64,000 bases of DNA from Polytrichum commune (Eukaryota > Streptophyta > Polytrichopsida > Polytrichales > Polytrichaceae), in contig OX485803.1 in the NCBI GenBank assembly GCA_950295325.1, positions 73,051,554-73,115,553 of the forward strand, given 5' to 3'. Of the stretch, positions 52,525 to 64,000 are shown one piece after another; the first letter of the stretch is position 1, and each line of letters opens with the position of its first letter. The notes below the pieces were generated by a model that saw nothing but the letters and a program-made list of their open reading frames with translations, made no database searches and was not told the DNA's origin. Position numbers and translations under genes: made by a program.

Positions 52525-53538
52525 TAAGTGTAATTTTACAAGTTGCCTTGCTCCGAAGTGTAGTTAGTGTTAACTTAACACATATCGAGGGGGCATATAT
52601 ACAAGGCATTTTGGTTGGACCTAGTCCCGGCACATGATACAGGTGTGGCCAGTGCCTCTTTGAAACACACTCCCGAATTAGCAAGCAGCTTCACAAGGTA
52701 CCACAACGTGACGCTATATATACTCCTCGCCCATTGGGCTTCAATAATGGGAAGCTCCAGATCCCAGCTCCTTATGAATTATTTCCAGTGCAACTTGCGA
52801 CTTTCCCTGCAGTCAGGCTCGAGGCTTAAGCAGTCGAGGGTGCAACTGCAGGAATAGCATTGCCGCTTGTACAGGCCTATATACTGTACTTAACTTACGT
52901 ATCCCTTTTCACTATTATGAACCATGAACATTAAAAAACAAAGCTTCACTAAATATGGTTACTCATTGTCACCGATTCGATTTGTCGTGGCTCGGGGCTG
53001 ATCGTAAAACCGCATGTGTAGTGTCACTTAGACTCATCGTAAACTGACCTTTATTTGTCATTCCTTGTAAAAGAAAACAAGTTTGGGCGTTATAGATTTA
53101 CAATGTTTGCAAATGTTGTCGCTTACTAATTGATTTTTTCATCCAGATTTGGATATTCCTTCACAAGCTTGCTCATGAAATAACGTTCTTCTTCACGTTC
53201 ATTCGTACATGGTATGAAGAGTCCTCCCCCTGCAGTCACCAGTCTTACCAAGAGCTAGGACTGGCTAAGAATGACATGATTGTTATCTAAAGAAGACTAA
53301 ATTTAGGCTCCAACCGTTAGTTGGGGATTGGTTGTGTTCAATTAACTTAAAAACTGCAACGGTACCTCATCAGGCTTACTTAGAACTAGCATTATCTAAG
53401 GATAACATACTAGTCGATGCCTTTCTAGCTTTCTTCCTCACCGTCCATGAGAGGACGAGTTACACTTAACTTGACGATAGTGGTTAGTTAGTTAGGTAGC
53501 TAGCAGCATGACCGCACAAATAAAAGTTGATAGCAGTA
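52525..53538. other. Intergenic DNA with an inverted copy of the dispersed repeat
   Basis: About 52970-53155 carries, on the minus strand, the right part of the repeat family seen at 5150 and 53539. An 80-codon frame at 52615-52857 is unrecognised. Confidence 0.45.
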
Positions 53539-53910
53539 CATTAAATATGATATTTAGTATCATATGGTATTTTATGTCACAATGTTGACTTTTCGGATGA
53601 CACTTTTTAGGGTAAGTTTACGAATACTGTCACGTGATGATGGATGGGTTCATCCATTGGCCCAAACCCTATCTTCTCTTGTCAGCAACTTGTGATGAAA
53701 TGTTGGCATGGGTGATTGAAATTTGGATGAGAAATCATTTGGTAAGTGATAGTAATTGTGACACTGTAGATCTATAATCCCCCAAAAAATTACAAGGAGT
53801 GACAAGTAATGTTAGGTTTACATTTAGTGTTGGTGTCATTATACCATGGGTTACAATTAGTATTGAGCAAGACAAATAGAATTGGTGACATTAAATATCA
53901 TATTTAGTGT
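53539..53910 (+). mobile_element. MITE-like element, 'tttagtgtcac' family
   Basis: Left end ACATTAAATATGATATTTAG; right end, read inverted, ACACTAAATATGATATTTAA. The interior matches 5150-5505 in order ('cttttcgga', 'catggatgat', 'tggtaagtga', 'cactgta', 'attacaagga-tgacaa', 'ttacaattagtattgagcaa'). No coding capacity. Ends are themselves palindromic (TAAATATgATATTTA), so the exact border is uncertain. Confidence 0.7.
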
Positions 53911-54388
53911 GGTTAACCTTGAAAGGATGTGAGGTCTCAATATATGGCCATATACACAATTTATATGGGTTTCATCAAGTTCAAAAATCACATTTTACAT
54001 ATTTATGTGTTTGAAACCTTATTACATACATTGTCTTTTGTCAAAGAGAAAACAATTTTATACTCATATTAGACACTGGTAATCAAAGTACAACATATGT
54101 GTTTTCTCTAAGGTCACCTAGGTTGTGTATTTGAGCTTAAATCTTGCATAACATCAAAATCTTTAATTTATTCAAATAGTGTAATGTAGAATAAGTTGGT
54201 CCTAGATAGGGTCACTCTTGACATGATTAACTTAAAGTGAAAGTATGTAGCTCGAATACACTCTTTCTTGCTTGGAGAGGCACAATCTAGACCTTTTAGA
54301 CGATTAGGGGTTAGACTAACACCTCTGCAGATATAGCACTCCTTAGCATTGGTCGAAGATAACCAAAGGTGTGGCCATGTAAATACTA

Positions 54389-54770
54389 TGCTAAATATTA
54401 TATATAGTGTCACCATTTCTATTTGTCTTGCTCAATACTATTAATAAATTACTTGTATAGTGTCACTAACACTAAATAAAAACCTATAATTATTTGTCAT
54501 TCCTTGAAAAAATAATTTGGGCATTGTAGATTTATAATGTTGCAATTACTATCACTTACTAAGTGAGTGTTTATGCAAATTTCAATAATACATGACAATA
54601 ATTCATTACATAAATGTTAATCGGATGAATAATGTACCAAACTATATATGGATGAACTACAAGTATGAAAGTTTAGATGAAAAATACTTGTATACTTATT
54701 CATAAGAAATGTCATTAGAAAGTTACCACAATGACATGCAACACCACCATATGATGCTAAATACTCATAA
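54389..54770 (-). mobile_element. MITE-like element, same family, inverted
   Basis: Reads as the reverse complement of the element at 53539: 'atatagtgtcacc', 'tatttgtcttgctcaatact', 'tttgtcattccttg', 'aatgttgcaattactatcac', and finally 'ccatatgatgctaaatac'. Divergence is higher than between the copies at 5150 and 53539. Confidence 0.6.
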
Positions 54771-55520
54771 TTACTTTGAACTTGCACACAAAATTTTGCT
54801 GGATCAAATATTATGAAGTTGGCATACAACATTTATGCTAATTGTTTTGGAGTTTAGACAGTTGCTAACTTAAATCATGCCACACTAGAGCCAACCGTTA
54901 CTCCTTCACGGCAAAGGAGTCCCTCTTGATATGGAAAGTTCATCTCTTTCTAAAACGTATTACTACTAATAAGATTTTTTTGTCCTACTCACATTACCCT
55001 CTGTAGATGTAATGTACTTCAATTTCGCCCATTCACTTCATTGCATACAAAATGGAAACTCTCCCACTTGCTATGGGCCACTCGCTAGTCCTAGTGTGGG
55101 CACTTGCCAAATCTTCAGACACCCTGTAAATCAATGAATGGGGAAGAACCCACAACTAGGTACAGGTGAACCAGTTGAGTTTTAGAAATAACCAGCTGAA
55201 GTTCAAGTGCTCAGGAGAATTACCGATCATCGTGAAGGAATCTATGGAAATATACCTCAAACTAGAAAAGAAAAAAACTGAAAGATCACAAGATGTAAAT
55301 GGTTGGGCTTAGAAACACTGGGAATTCGACCAATAACGCCCAACAATCTCCCTGGCCGAGTTGCAGTAAATGTTTCAGAGTGTGGAGAATCTAGAGATGA
55401 GCAACACGCACTGATTCAGATACGATCTGAGACTTTTTCCTAGAAATGAGACCTTGCAACTGACCTACATAGTTTAAGACTGCTTATTAATAACCTCACG
55501 TGAAGAGCCACTCGTTTATC
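54771..55520. other. Intergenic DNA, nothing recognised
   Basis: AT-rich, becoming more balanced after about 55130. No supported gene. Confidence 0.4.
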
Positions 55521-55760
55521 ATGACGATGACGACGACGTCGACGACGCCTCTGCTCGATGAAGGGGCTCACCAGGTGCGGCTGCGGCCTCTGCTGGGGAC
55601 ATATGTGTATGTGAACATACCAGTTGTTGCAGATCCTTTGGTCGGTGTCGATCCTTGTGGTTCCAACTGCTGGTCGGTGGACGAGCTTGGTGCCGGAGGA
55701 CGCATCAGGATTCAGGATTGCGGCTCACCAGTGATGACCGACCGCTGGATGCCGCAGTAG
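55521..55760 (+). CDS. Hypothetical GC-rich 79-codon ORF
   Basis: ATG 55521 opens MTMTTTSTTPLLDEGAHQVR, followed by LLGTYVYVNIPVVADPLVG, DPCGSNCWSVDELGAGGRIR and a terminal DRWMPQ before tandem TAG TAG. The GC-rich island (about 55500-55960) contrasts with the surroundings and resembles host coding DNA. A CAG/CAGCAG tract follows the stop. I do not recognise the protein. A minus-strand frame (55725-55976) overlaps the 3' side and could compete. It may be a small gene, a single exon or a captured fragment. Confidence 0.3.
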   Translation: MTMTTTSTTPLLDEGAHQVRLRPLLGTYVYVNIPVVADPLVGVDPCGSNCWSVDELGAGGRIRIQDCGSPVMTDRWMPQ

Positions 55761-55979
55761 TAGCAGCAGCAGCAGCAGCTTAAAGTGCGCAGACACAACC
55801 AGGACCACTCGATCATCATCCCAGCTCCTCCATCTCCACCATGGATGTATGTCGAAATCTGATCTCCTCGCGGGATCGGACCTCGATCGCTCGCTCTTGC
55901 TCCGACCTTCGATCAGTGGGCCCAGCATGAGCTGACAAAGAAACAAAAGTATTCCAGCCTGCTTTGCCCTGAGCACTTA

Positions 55980-56920
55980 TAATTAGTAAGGAAGTTCGGG
56001 TTGCAGCTTGGCATATGCCATTCCTGGGGATCATCAATGAAATGTGACGCTTACCAATTATGACCGGTATGACACTGCTGTAAATGGCATTTTTGAGTGT
56101 CAACTTTCAAGACGCACTGCAACTGAGCTATAAGAGGTAAGAATCAAGATGTTGGATGTGGGCGACTGAGTCCTTGCATCGAATTTCTGAACTTTTGTCT
56201 AAATGGGTCCTTTCCTGGTCACTTAAGGTGGGTGCGTGTAATTAACATTAGGGTCCGAGACTAAAGACACTCCGAAATCCTATTGGTTGAGAGCTAAATA
56301 TTGGACGTAAGGAGTGGACACGATTTGTCCAGATCCAGTGTGAAAAAAAAAGGGATGCACTAATGTCTACATTCCTGCCAAATCTTAGCGGCCTCACTTA
56401 AGAAAACAATCCCTTTAGTTTGAGTAGCCAATCTTCAAGCTTGGGTCTAAAAGCAAGGTCCATTAGGAGGCGTATACGGATGTCAAGTGGGCGTCAAATT
56501 TTCAAGTTTTCTTGGACCCAGATCCTAATGTAAACCCACCTTTAGTAACCGAGTGAACCCCGATTGCAGAAATTCACATGACTTTGAAGCGCTATTTGCG
56601 CTGCAGGGGGAGGGAATTATTGCATACGAGCATACCTGTCATTCATCCAACATAAAAAACTTGAGAGAAGTGTTCAAGAGGTAACTCTCTGGCAAAGATT
56701 GAAGCCGTTGGAAGAGTTGCTTACATTACTGCAGGAACAGGCTCCAGATGGATCTGGTGTGTAAAAGTGGAACTGCAGCATTCCAACTTGTTCGCCATGA
56801 TCATCTTCAGCTACTATTCCCAGTGTAATTCCAATATCATCACAGCATTGACAAGCTGGAACCAGATGCCTGCAGGTTTCTAAGAAGTCATGATTGAATC
56901 GAGTGTTGTTTTGGTCCGAG
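55980..56920. other. Intergenic DNA between the small ORF and the minisatellite
   Basis: No gene recognised. Pieces around 56250-56530 ('gggtccgagacta', 'gacccagatcctaatgtaaacc') suggest a decayed MITE with a 'gggtcc' end, but the borders are unclear. Confidence 0.35.
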
Positions 56921-56925
56921 ATGAC

Positions 56926-57355
56926 TTTGATCTACTGGATGATAGTGGAAAGGTACCCAAACCGAAGGGAGTGGATGGTTGTTATGGTCCGAGATGACTT
57001 TGATCTACCGGATGATACTGGAAAGGTACCTAAACCAAACGGAGTGGATGGCTCTTCTGATCCGTTATGACCTTGATCTACTGGATGGATGATAGTGGAA
57101 AGGTATCCAAACCGAACGGAGTGGATGGCTCTTCTGGTTCGATATGACCTTGATCTATTGGATGATAGTGGAAAGGTACCCAAACCAAAGGGAGTGGATG
57201 GCTCTTCTGGTTCAATATGACCTTGATCTACTGGATGATAGTGGAAAGGTACCCAAACCGAATGGAGTGGATGGCTATTCTAATCTAAGATGATCGTAAT
57301 GTACTTGTTGATAGTGGAAAGGTACCCAACCCGAACGGAGTGGACGGTAGTTCGA
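56926..57355 (+). repeat. Minisatellite, about six units of 60-73 bp
   Basis: Each unit has 'ttgatctactggatgatag', 'tggaaaggtacccaaaccga', 'ggagtggatgg' and a variable 'cttctggttcgatatgacc' spacer. The first unit is 73 bp (56926-56998). One unit has an extra GGAT. Lengths are not multiples of three, so the open frames across it are not conserved coding. Confidence 0.85.
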
Positions 57356-58050
57356 TTCCTGGCCGTGAAACCATCTCTCTACTTGGCGGGAAACTAGCCA
57401 GGTGGTCAAGCACCTCTTGTGCTCCAAAAATAAGTAAACAAATCAAGTGTTGTTCTAGCTCTATCCGTAATGCTGGACTTCATCAATGGATTCATCATTT
57501 GGAGTATCCTGCTTTTTACTCCTTCACATGATCAATTAAGTCACACATAAAAAAATTGGAATATGAAATGGGCCCCCTTCAAAGACCAAAAAGCTTCGTC
57601 ATCAACGCGCTCCTACTACTGAATCAAGCTCATGACCACTTAATAGGAACATTATTTTATGAGGACATTTGGATGAAGATCATTCTTCACAAATTAAAGC
57701 TTTGATTTTGACAGCATTCTTGATCCTAATAGACACAATTTTATCTGAAATTGGGACTCTTTGACAACCAAAAGTGATTACCACATTGTGACCATTTTGA
57801 ATTTAGTGGTGTTTATGCTGATTAACTGCTAGTAGCACACGTCTGTATTGTGCAACCCTGATGTTCATAACTTTAACTTTTTATTTTAATTATAGAGTTT
57901 TTTTATTTTATCAAAGGAATTGTGGTTATCGATATATTTAAACTTCTGTTTCTGCATCTTTTAGTGCATTGTAATTATACAAGTTCAATTTTGGTATTGT
58001 ACAGGTGTTTACATTTTATAAGGTAAAAGTCCCATGTAAAAGAACAACAA
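57356..58050. other. AT-rich intergenic DNA
   Basis: A 63-codon frame (57340-57531) starts inside the minisatellite and is not convincing. Nothing else found. Confidence 0.4.
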
Positions 58051-58299
58051 AGTTGTTTAATAATTCTTCTTTGTAGTTCAGCAAAAAAATCTGACCTATA
58101 AGAATTTTGGGTGTGAACGGTTTAGAGTATGGCTTTCAATAGTATGAAAAAAATATAAAAAATCTATTGATCACTATGAAGATATATTTTCAACATATAT
58201 TGATATTTTCATATTATGGATGACATGTTTATTTATTGGAGAGAAATTGTGGAGGAATAGGTTGCCCACAAGAAGGTGGTGGGTGTTTCTTATGTCTAT

Positions 58300-59290
58300 T
58301 TATAGATGGGATGTGATGTATCAAAGAATGGACATGTAAGATGTCAAACTTTGCAACAACGAGTGGTATGTTGATTTTTGCATGACATATAGGACTTATA
58401 AAAAAATGATATTCTAAAACCGTACATAAAGCATAAAGATACAAATTGAAGAAAAACATTGTTAGTATATAAAGTAGTCGCATTGGAACTCCAGAAGCTA
58501 TAATTTGGCCAAAGCAATCGTAATGTTGAAATTAAGATTGGAGTGGAAAGAGCAACTATTTCAAATATACAAAATTGATTTGTAAGGCATTGGTTGACAA
58601 GGACAAATTGCATTCTTAATATATTAGTATCCCAAGTGATGCAAGATTACAACAAATAATGGAAGGTTTTTTTAATATCACCAAACTCCATCAAATGTGT
58701 GGTGCTATAGTTTTTTCTAATATCAAATTAGCATACAAATCTAAATGAGCATATATGCACATTTATGCTCATATATGATGCATATATGGTATTGTTACAA
58801 GGAATTTGTGATCATAATAAAAAGTTCATAATTGTGTGTATACTTGCACCGAAAGGCACTCATGACGCAACACATTTGAAAATAAGCCCCTTTTACAAGA
58901 AACTTATGGAAAACACTGTATTACAAGAATCTAGAATGTTGATTGAAGGAAGAGACCTAAAACCACTCCCAAAAGCATACAATACTCAAAGATCCAATAG
59001 GGGGGGGGTGAAGATGAATTTGATAAGTGTTTATGATGTGGAAGGGTTAAAATAGAGAATACATTTGGAAATTTTAAAGAACCGATGGATTCTACTAAAG
59101 ACATTAAATTACGATGTCTAACATGCAAGAACAATTACATTTGCATGTTGTATGTTACACAATTTTTGTAGATACAATAATGATAGAAGATTTGTTAATC
59201 CGGTCAAAAGCGGCATCACAATGTGCAAGAACATTGAATATAATTGCATTGTTTCAATATTGGTTAGATAATGTGAAGTCAAATGAGACA
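58300..59290 (+). pseudogene. Decayed PIF/Harbinger transposase, second subfamily
   Basis: Plus-strand fragments in different frames line up with a Harbinger transposase. About 58630-58690 reads IPSDARLQQIMEGFFNIT, LHQMCGAI at the first catalytic region. 58765-59000 reads HDATHLKISPFYKKLMEN and LQESRMLIEGRDLKP. About 59060-59190 reads LKNRW, LKTLNYDV, HARTITFACCMLHNFCRYN. Frames change at least three times and the DGS/T Asp is lost. It is older than, and different from, the elements at 17 and 50 kb. Inverted repeats were not located. Confidence 0.65.
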
Positions 59291-59299
59291 AGAGCTTAG

Positions 59300-61270
59300 A
59301 CTTGTAGATGTAGAGTATGTTTACATTTTTTGGGTGGACAAAGTAGATAAGTAATCCTAGTTGGTAAGAAGGAGTTGATTTTTTATCTTATATTCATCAT
59401 GGAATTTTTTGAAAACTATAATAAAAGTGGTTGCACCAATTTGTGCAAGCGGGTAGGCAACCCTAAACTCTCAACCACACCAGACTGGAGCAGTGGTTGA
59501 TGCCCTACCACACCGAGTTGGCCATGCCCGCTACCTCCCTAGCCCAACCAAACCTGGTGTGGCAATGCTATTAGGCAACCTTCACCGTATGTAATATTAA
59601 TTACCACCCAAAACTAATTAAGTTTATCCTATGTGAATTGAGTAAATTTCATTTCATCTAGCATTCATTTGTCATGTTTTTCACACATTACAACATTAAC
59701 GTCCAAATGAGATCAAGTAATTGCCATTTTTCTTTTTTCTTTTTTGGTTGGAACAAATGGACATAGTACCATTGCTTGAGTAAAAGTTTACAACCGGAAG
59801 GGAGAAGGAGTATTTCTACCTAACTTAATGTAATCAAGAAACCTATGGTTAAAGCCAACATAAAGAAAAGGATGAGCTATGACTAGTACGCAATCAATTT
59901 GTGTCAGTTAGACCCAAGAAAATTGCTTTTGAAAGGTAGTCGTTTGTTTTATCGGTCACTTGTCAATTTGATCACCCACAACATACTTGCAAAGGACATT
60001 ACAGTGGGCTCCCCAAAGTTTGTCAAATCCTTGAAGACCGTAGCATTCCTTTCTAATGGTTCGTTTAAGCTCTAACCTACCTAATATTAGAAATTTCTTA
60101 TGTTTAATGTGTATAGTGGAATTTTTTATAGGATGAGATTGTTGCTAGCGCGCCACACATTCTGTAATACAATACATAATTTTTTTAAGGCATACTTTAT
60201 TTTTACTTTCTAAATTATGAAAATCATGAAAAGTAGATTCTACGAACTCTAAAATCTATTTTTATGGATGTAAATTATGTAGTGTGCATAACTCTTCACT
60301 GTAACATCATGACCCACCATATTAATTATATATTCAATACGAATCATTATCATTTTTTAGATTATTTAATTAGGAAATATGGGTACTTGCCATTCCAAAT
60401 TGGCAAGGTAAGTTATAGTTGGTGTTCACTTTACCCTGCCAAGATGACACCTTCTTCTTCTTCTTCTTCACACTCATACAATTAAGAGTTTGCACTTTAC
60501 CCATATGACTAAGGAAAACTTCACATTTGTCATGACACAAATCCCTTGGTTTTGGGGCTTTTTCTCTTTCCTTTTGCTAAAACCTTTTGGCATGGGATTT
60601 GAAGCCGGGAGGGGGTGCTACACTAATTATTCTATCTAATGTCACTTATTATTTGGAATTACTAAATGTTGTATCCATTATTGTAACTTATATCGCATAA
60701 TTCACCAACGAATGTCAATTTTGTTGTTTGGACATTACAAAAGATTATTAACTCTACTTGAAAAATAATAACATAAGATTCAACATTGTGTAACTCCAAA
60801 TAGCACTAAGTGACACTACTTATGATAAAGTTTCGACAGAGAAATACGTGTCACAACACAACATGTATGGTACTTCGCATCGCTTACTATGGGAATTTAC
60901 ACATTTCTAAAACATTTCATTGTTAATGTAAATATTTACCAAGTCAAGATGCTACTGTTATATAGTGTCCAAACAACCAATTTGACGTTGTTGATAGAAA
61001 AATGAGATCCATGGTAAAAAGTTATAGCACAATGTAACTTCAGATAGTAAGTGACACTGAATACCATAAATCGGTGTAGTGACTCTATGAAAAATCATGT
61101 CGTTGAATCCAATCTTCATACATATATACAGACATAAGTAACATTCTGTATTGTCGGTGCTACGAGTCTCCCCGCGAGGGGGAAAATTCCAAGCCAACGG
61201 GAAGAAGCGGAATGGTGACACGCGTGAGCAGTAATCCGTTACTGGAAAGGCCGTTGCCGGTGGCACCCCG
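59300..61270. other. Intergenic DNA with repeat fragments
   Basis: 59440-59590 is a short GC-richer block bounded by 'gggtaggcaaccct' and 'attaggcaacc', possibly a small MITE with palindromic parts. 60620-61080 has weak similarity to the 'tttagtgtcac' repeat family ('aagtgacactgaataccat'). A (CTT)n tract lies at about 60452-60467. No gene supported. Confidence 0.4.
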
Positions 61271-61482
61271 ATCGATCGAAGTCGCTCCCATATATACTCA
61301 CATAACATCCCCACATTCATCACCAATGCGGCCACCATAATTATCCACTGCTTGCATCGTGTTCCTCTCAGCTTATCGGCCCATGATCATCAGCTGTCTG
61401 CCTGCAGTACTTCCAAATCTCCGGTTAGCGTACAGGCGTGACCGATCCCTCTAGCACAGCTAATACCATAGCTCCATATACT

Positions 61483-61489
61483 TATATAT
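61483..61489 (+). promoter_or_regulatory. Candidate TATA box of the Ser/Pro-rich protein gene
   Basis: TATATAT in 'cttatatatccc' lies about 515 bp before the ATG in DNA that changes from AT-rich to balanced composition. A second TATATA at about 61290 ('cccatatatactc') is an alternative. The leader between would be long and could contain an intron. Confidence 0.3.
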
Positions 61490-62002
61490 CCCTACTGACC
61501 ACATTCGGCGCGTTTTGCTTCAGTCCTCGTCGTAGGAGGCTAAGATTAGCCCTTCGTGCACTGGAGTTAGATTTCAAATATTTGACATATATCACACCGG
61601 GGTATGCCTGCTGATTAGTGCCAACAATTACTACGTTACAACAAGTCACATTCTGCTTAGACAGAATTTGTGATCGGTGTGCGTTGGTAGGACTGTCCTT
61701 CTCAATCGAGACAGCTTGTCTTCTCTATCTGGTATCCGTTGAATCAGCGAGACGTCATATTGGTGGAGACTGAAGGTCAACGAGGTCGATCTAGCTTGCA
61801 AGTTTTTGGTTGTTTATCTCTAGCGATTTGAGCTAGAGTGGGTAGCTGGTCGAAAATGTGTGGTAACCCCACATCTTCGAGACGTTCAGAGCGGTTTTGT
61901 TTAGGTCAATAGAATGTGGCTTAAGCACTTGGGGTGAGGTGAGGGTCTGTGGTGCAGATCAATATTAATCTTTTGCTGCATTGTTGTTCTTATACAGCAG
62001 AC

Positions 62003-64000
62003 ATGGGGACTCCGACGCTGCAGAGACGACCGGCCCTGGCGAGCTTGCGCTTCGTCATTTTGTTCACATGCCTTTTGCAAAGGTCAGTAAGACAATTTGC
62101 TACAGGACCTCAAGTGTCCTCAATTCGTGAATATTATGAGTTTTGATGATGATTCGCGTACTGGAAGTGAAGTAATAGATTTTGAGGTGCAGGATGTTGG
62201 ATTACACATTGTGCATTGTTGAATGTTGGAGCTGATATGAGCATCTTGCGGTGTGGTCGCAGTGGAAGATTGGCGTCCGCCCTGACTACAGATTTCTATC
62301 CAACATACGCTCCCCCTGCAGGGCCAACAACACCGCCTACTTCTTCAACTCCACCCACATCCTCTCCAACTCCTCCCAATTCTCAGCCGCCATCTGCATC
62401 AACAGTCCCACCACCTTCAACTGCAACTACACCACCACCTTCATCTCCCCCCAATTCTCAGCCGCCATCGGCCTCAACACCCCCGCCTTCAACCTCTACT
62501 CCTCCATCTAATTCTTCTCCTCCCTCATCATCACCCGCTCCTCCCAACTCTCAGCCACCATTGGCACCAACAACATCTCCAACTCCACCTTCACAATCAC
62601 CATCTGCTGGCACTCCCCCCAAATCCTCTCCTTCACCAGAAGGCAGTCCACCTGCATCCCCTCCAGCAAAGAGTACACCACCATCTTCTGCTCCTTCCAA
62701 CTCCCCACCTGCAGGAACACCACCATCTTCTGCACCAGGAATTGCCCCTATGGTTGCACCTCCCAGCAACTTGACCCCGGGTTCCTCACCATCATCATCA
62801 CCACCTGGTAGCGCACCTCCAGGTTCATCTCCTTCGAACTCCCCTCCCGGCGTCGTCTCTCCACCGGGTTCATCTCCATCTTCTCCCCCTGCAGGCTCTT
62901 CTGCCCCACCAAGTATGTCGCCATCTTCTTCCCCCAGTTCTCCCCCCAGTGCGGGTACACCGCCAGGCTCATCTCCCGCTTCATCTCCTTCCAATTCACC
63001 TCCCGGTATGGGAACCCCGCCAGCTGCATCTCCCGCATCCACATCCCCTTCAAGCTCCCCTCCAGGTTCGTCTCCAGCATCATCTCCCTCAAATTCTCCC
63101 CCCGGTGTAGCAACCCCACCAGCTTCATCACCCGCATCATCATCGCCTTCAACCTCCCCTCCAGGTTCATCTCCCACCAATTCTCCTCCCGGTGTGGGAG
63201 TTCCGCCAAGCAGTTCGTCCCCAATGTCACCTCCCTCAAACTCTCCTCCAGGGATGGGACCCCCACCAGCCTCTTCCCCAGCCACGACCTCTCCTGCGTC
63301 TTCTCCTTCGAGTTCCCCTCCTGGTGTTGTCTCTCCTCCAGGACAATCTCCATCCTCTCCCCCTGCAGGCTCTTCTGCCCCACCAATGATGTCACCCTCT
63401 TCTTCCCCCAATTCTCCTCCTGGTGCTGTTCCACCTTCAGGCTCTGCTCCAGCTGCTTCTCCCCCTGGCTCCTCAGCCACTCCTCCAAGCATGGCTCCCA
63501 TGAATGCTCCTCCATCACCTCCTACATCATCTCCTTCAAGTTCTCCTCCGTCATCGTCTCCACCAACCTCTAGCACTCCTCCACCAAGCTCCAGCACACC
63601 TCCCTCATCATCACCCCCAACCACTTCATCACCGCCTCCTTCATCACCTCCAACCAGTACACCTCCTCCTTCAAAATCCCCATCAAAATCTCCTTCACCA
63701 GCACCAAGGTCAATGGGCCCTCCCTCGTCTCCTCCATCATCATCAACAACGCCAGGGCTACGAAGTGGTGGTGCTCCAGCACCCTCCCCTGTACCACCAG
63801 CGGTAAGCTTACAGTTGTGTTTGCTTTATGCAAAGATCGATTTGAACTACTTTTGTTATCCAAATGTGTCTTTTGAGAGAAATCTTTGGAGTGCAATATT
63901 GCTGATATGTATGCTAAATTTCATAGTTTCCTCTAACAGGGTTCCGGCGCAGGACAGTTTCTGCCAGGCGCTGTCAGCACATTTGCTGTGGTGTTTGCTT
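62003..64000 (+). CDS. Secreted Ser/Pro-rich (AGP/extensin-like) protein, 3' end outside window
   Basis: Likely cell-wall or plasma-membrane hydroxyproline-rich glycoprotein. Exon 1 (62003-62082) encodes a basic start and a hydrophobic core (FVILFTCLL), a signal peptide. A 180-bp phase-2 intron (GTCAGT...GTCGCAG) leads to exon 2 (62263-63802), joined as ...LLQ-S-GRLASALTTDFYPTYAPPAG. About 500 residues of S/P/T/G/A follow, with SP, AP, TP and SPPG dipeptides and phrases such as SPSNSPPG and SSPPAGSSAPP. These are non-contiguous Pro patterns that favour arabinogalactan O-glycosylation rather than SPPPP extensin arms. A phase-0 intron (63803-63939) precedes GSGAGQFLPGAVSTFAVVFA, the start of a hydrophobic C-terminus: GPI signal or membrane anchor. 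A receptor kinase with a long extensin-like ectodomain is possible because the end is missing. Confidence 0.75.

Noticed and set aside
56932-57183. 83-codon minus-strand ORF with repeated peptide
   Set aside because: It is a translation of the minisatellite, whose units are not multiples of three.
62508-63896. Long minus-strand frames (up to 357 codons) rich in Gly/Glu
   Set aside because: They are reverse complements of the Pro/Ser codons of the plus-strand AGP-like exon. The plus strand has a signal peptide, matching splice phases and sensible protein composition.
1-64000. CRISPR arrays, bacterial operons, rRNA genes
   Set aside because: No regularly spaced short repeats and no rRNA motifs were seen; introns, TATA-like boxes and plant transposons show a eukaryotic nuclear sequence.

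Overview
The window looks like nuclear DNA of a land plant, probably a non-seed plant (bryophyte or lycophyte grade). The signs are a plant-only mitochondrial protein (cytochrome c oxidase subunit 5C), a plant-type eIF2B delta gene with nine coding exons, a hydroxyproline-rich cell-wall protein gene, and AT-rich intergenic DNA full of Tourist/Harbinger, Ty3/Gypsy, LINE and SINE insertions. The lineage is inference; plant-ness rests on the protein sequences.

Host genes. COX5C lies at 6.06-6.38 kb (two exons), with a lone COX5C-like first exon at 3.19 kb. The delta subunit of translation factor eIF2B spans 9.25-14.93 kb; its nine exons splice in frame to 673 codons, and upstream ORFs precede the start. 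A secreted Ser/Pro-rich (AGP/extensin-like) protein gene starts at 62.0 kb and runs off the right edge. A few short ORFs (42.2, 48.2, 55.5 kb) are only tentative.

Mobile DNA. 17.02-20.39 kb is a near-complete PIF/Harbinger element with TAA target duplications, both ORFs and a nested SINE-like insert. 21.29-28.26 kb is a Ty3/Gypsy element with two LTRs, four successive reading frames each shifted by -1, and a pol frame broken only by stop codons. 29.17-41.26 kb is the most striking object: a 12.1-kb non-LTR retrotransposon bounded by a perfect 14-bp target-site duplication. It has an RNA-binding ORF1, a 2A-like ribosome-skipping motif just before ORF2, an AP endonuclease, reverse transcriptase, an unrecognised domain, RNase H, a zinc knuckle, and a C-terminal region resembling the restriction-like endonuclease of R2/Dualen-type elements. 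A SINE at 42.81-43.11 kb shares the 3' tail of this LINE, including a stem-loop, so the two may be a LINE/SINE pair. From 42.6 to 61 kb the DNA is mainly MITEs, decayed Harbinger transposases, a 73-bp minisatellite and unassigned sequence.

How it fits together. The host genes are unrelated housekeeping or secreted-protein genes. The rest is layered transposition: MITEs lie beside autonomous relatives with matching ends, SINEs sit inside MITEs and Harbinger, and two insertions can be read against paralogous empty sites in the same window. Most stop codons in the elements could come from C-to-T (or G-to-A) changes, as expected for methylated, silenced plant transposons.
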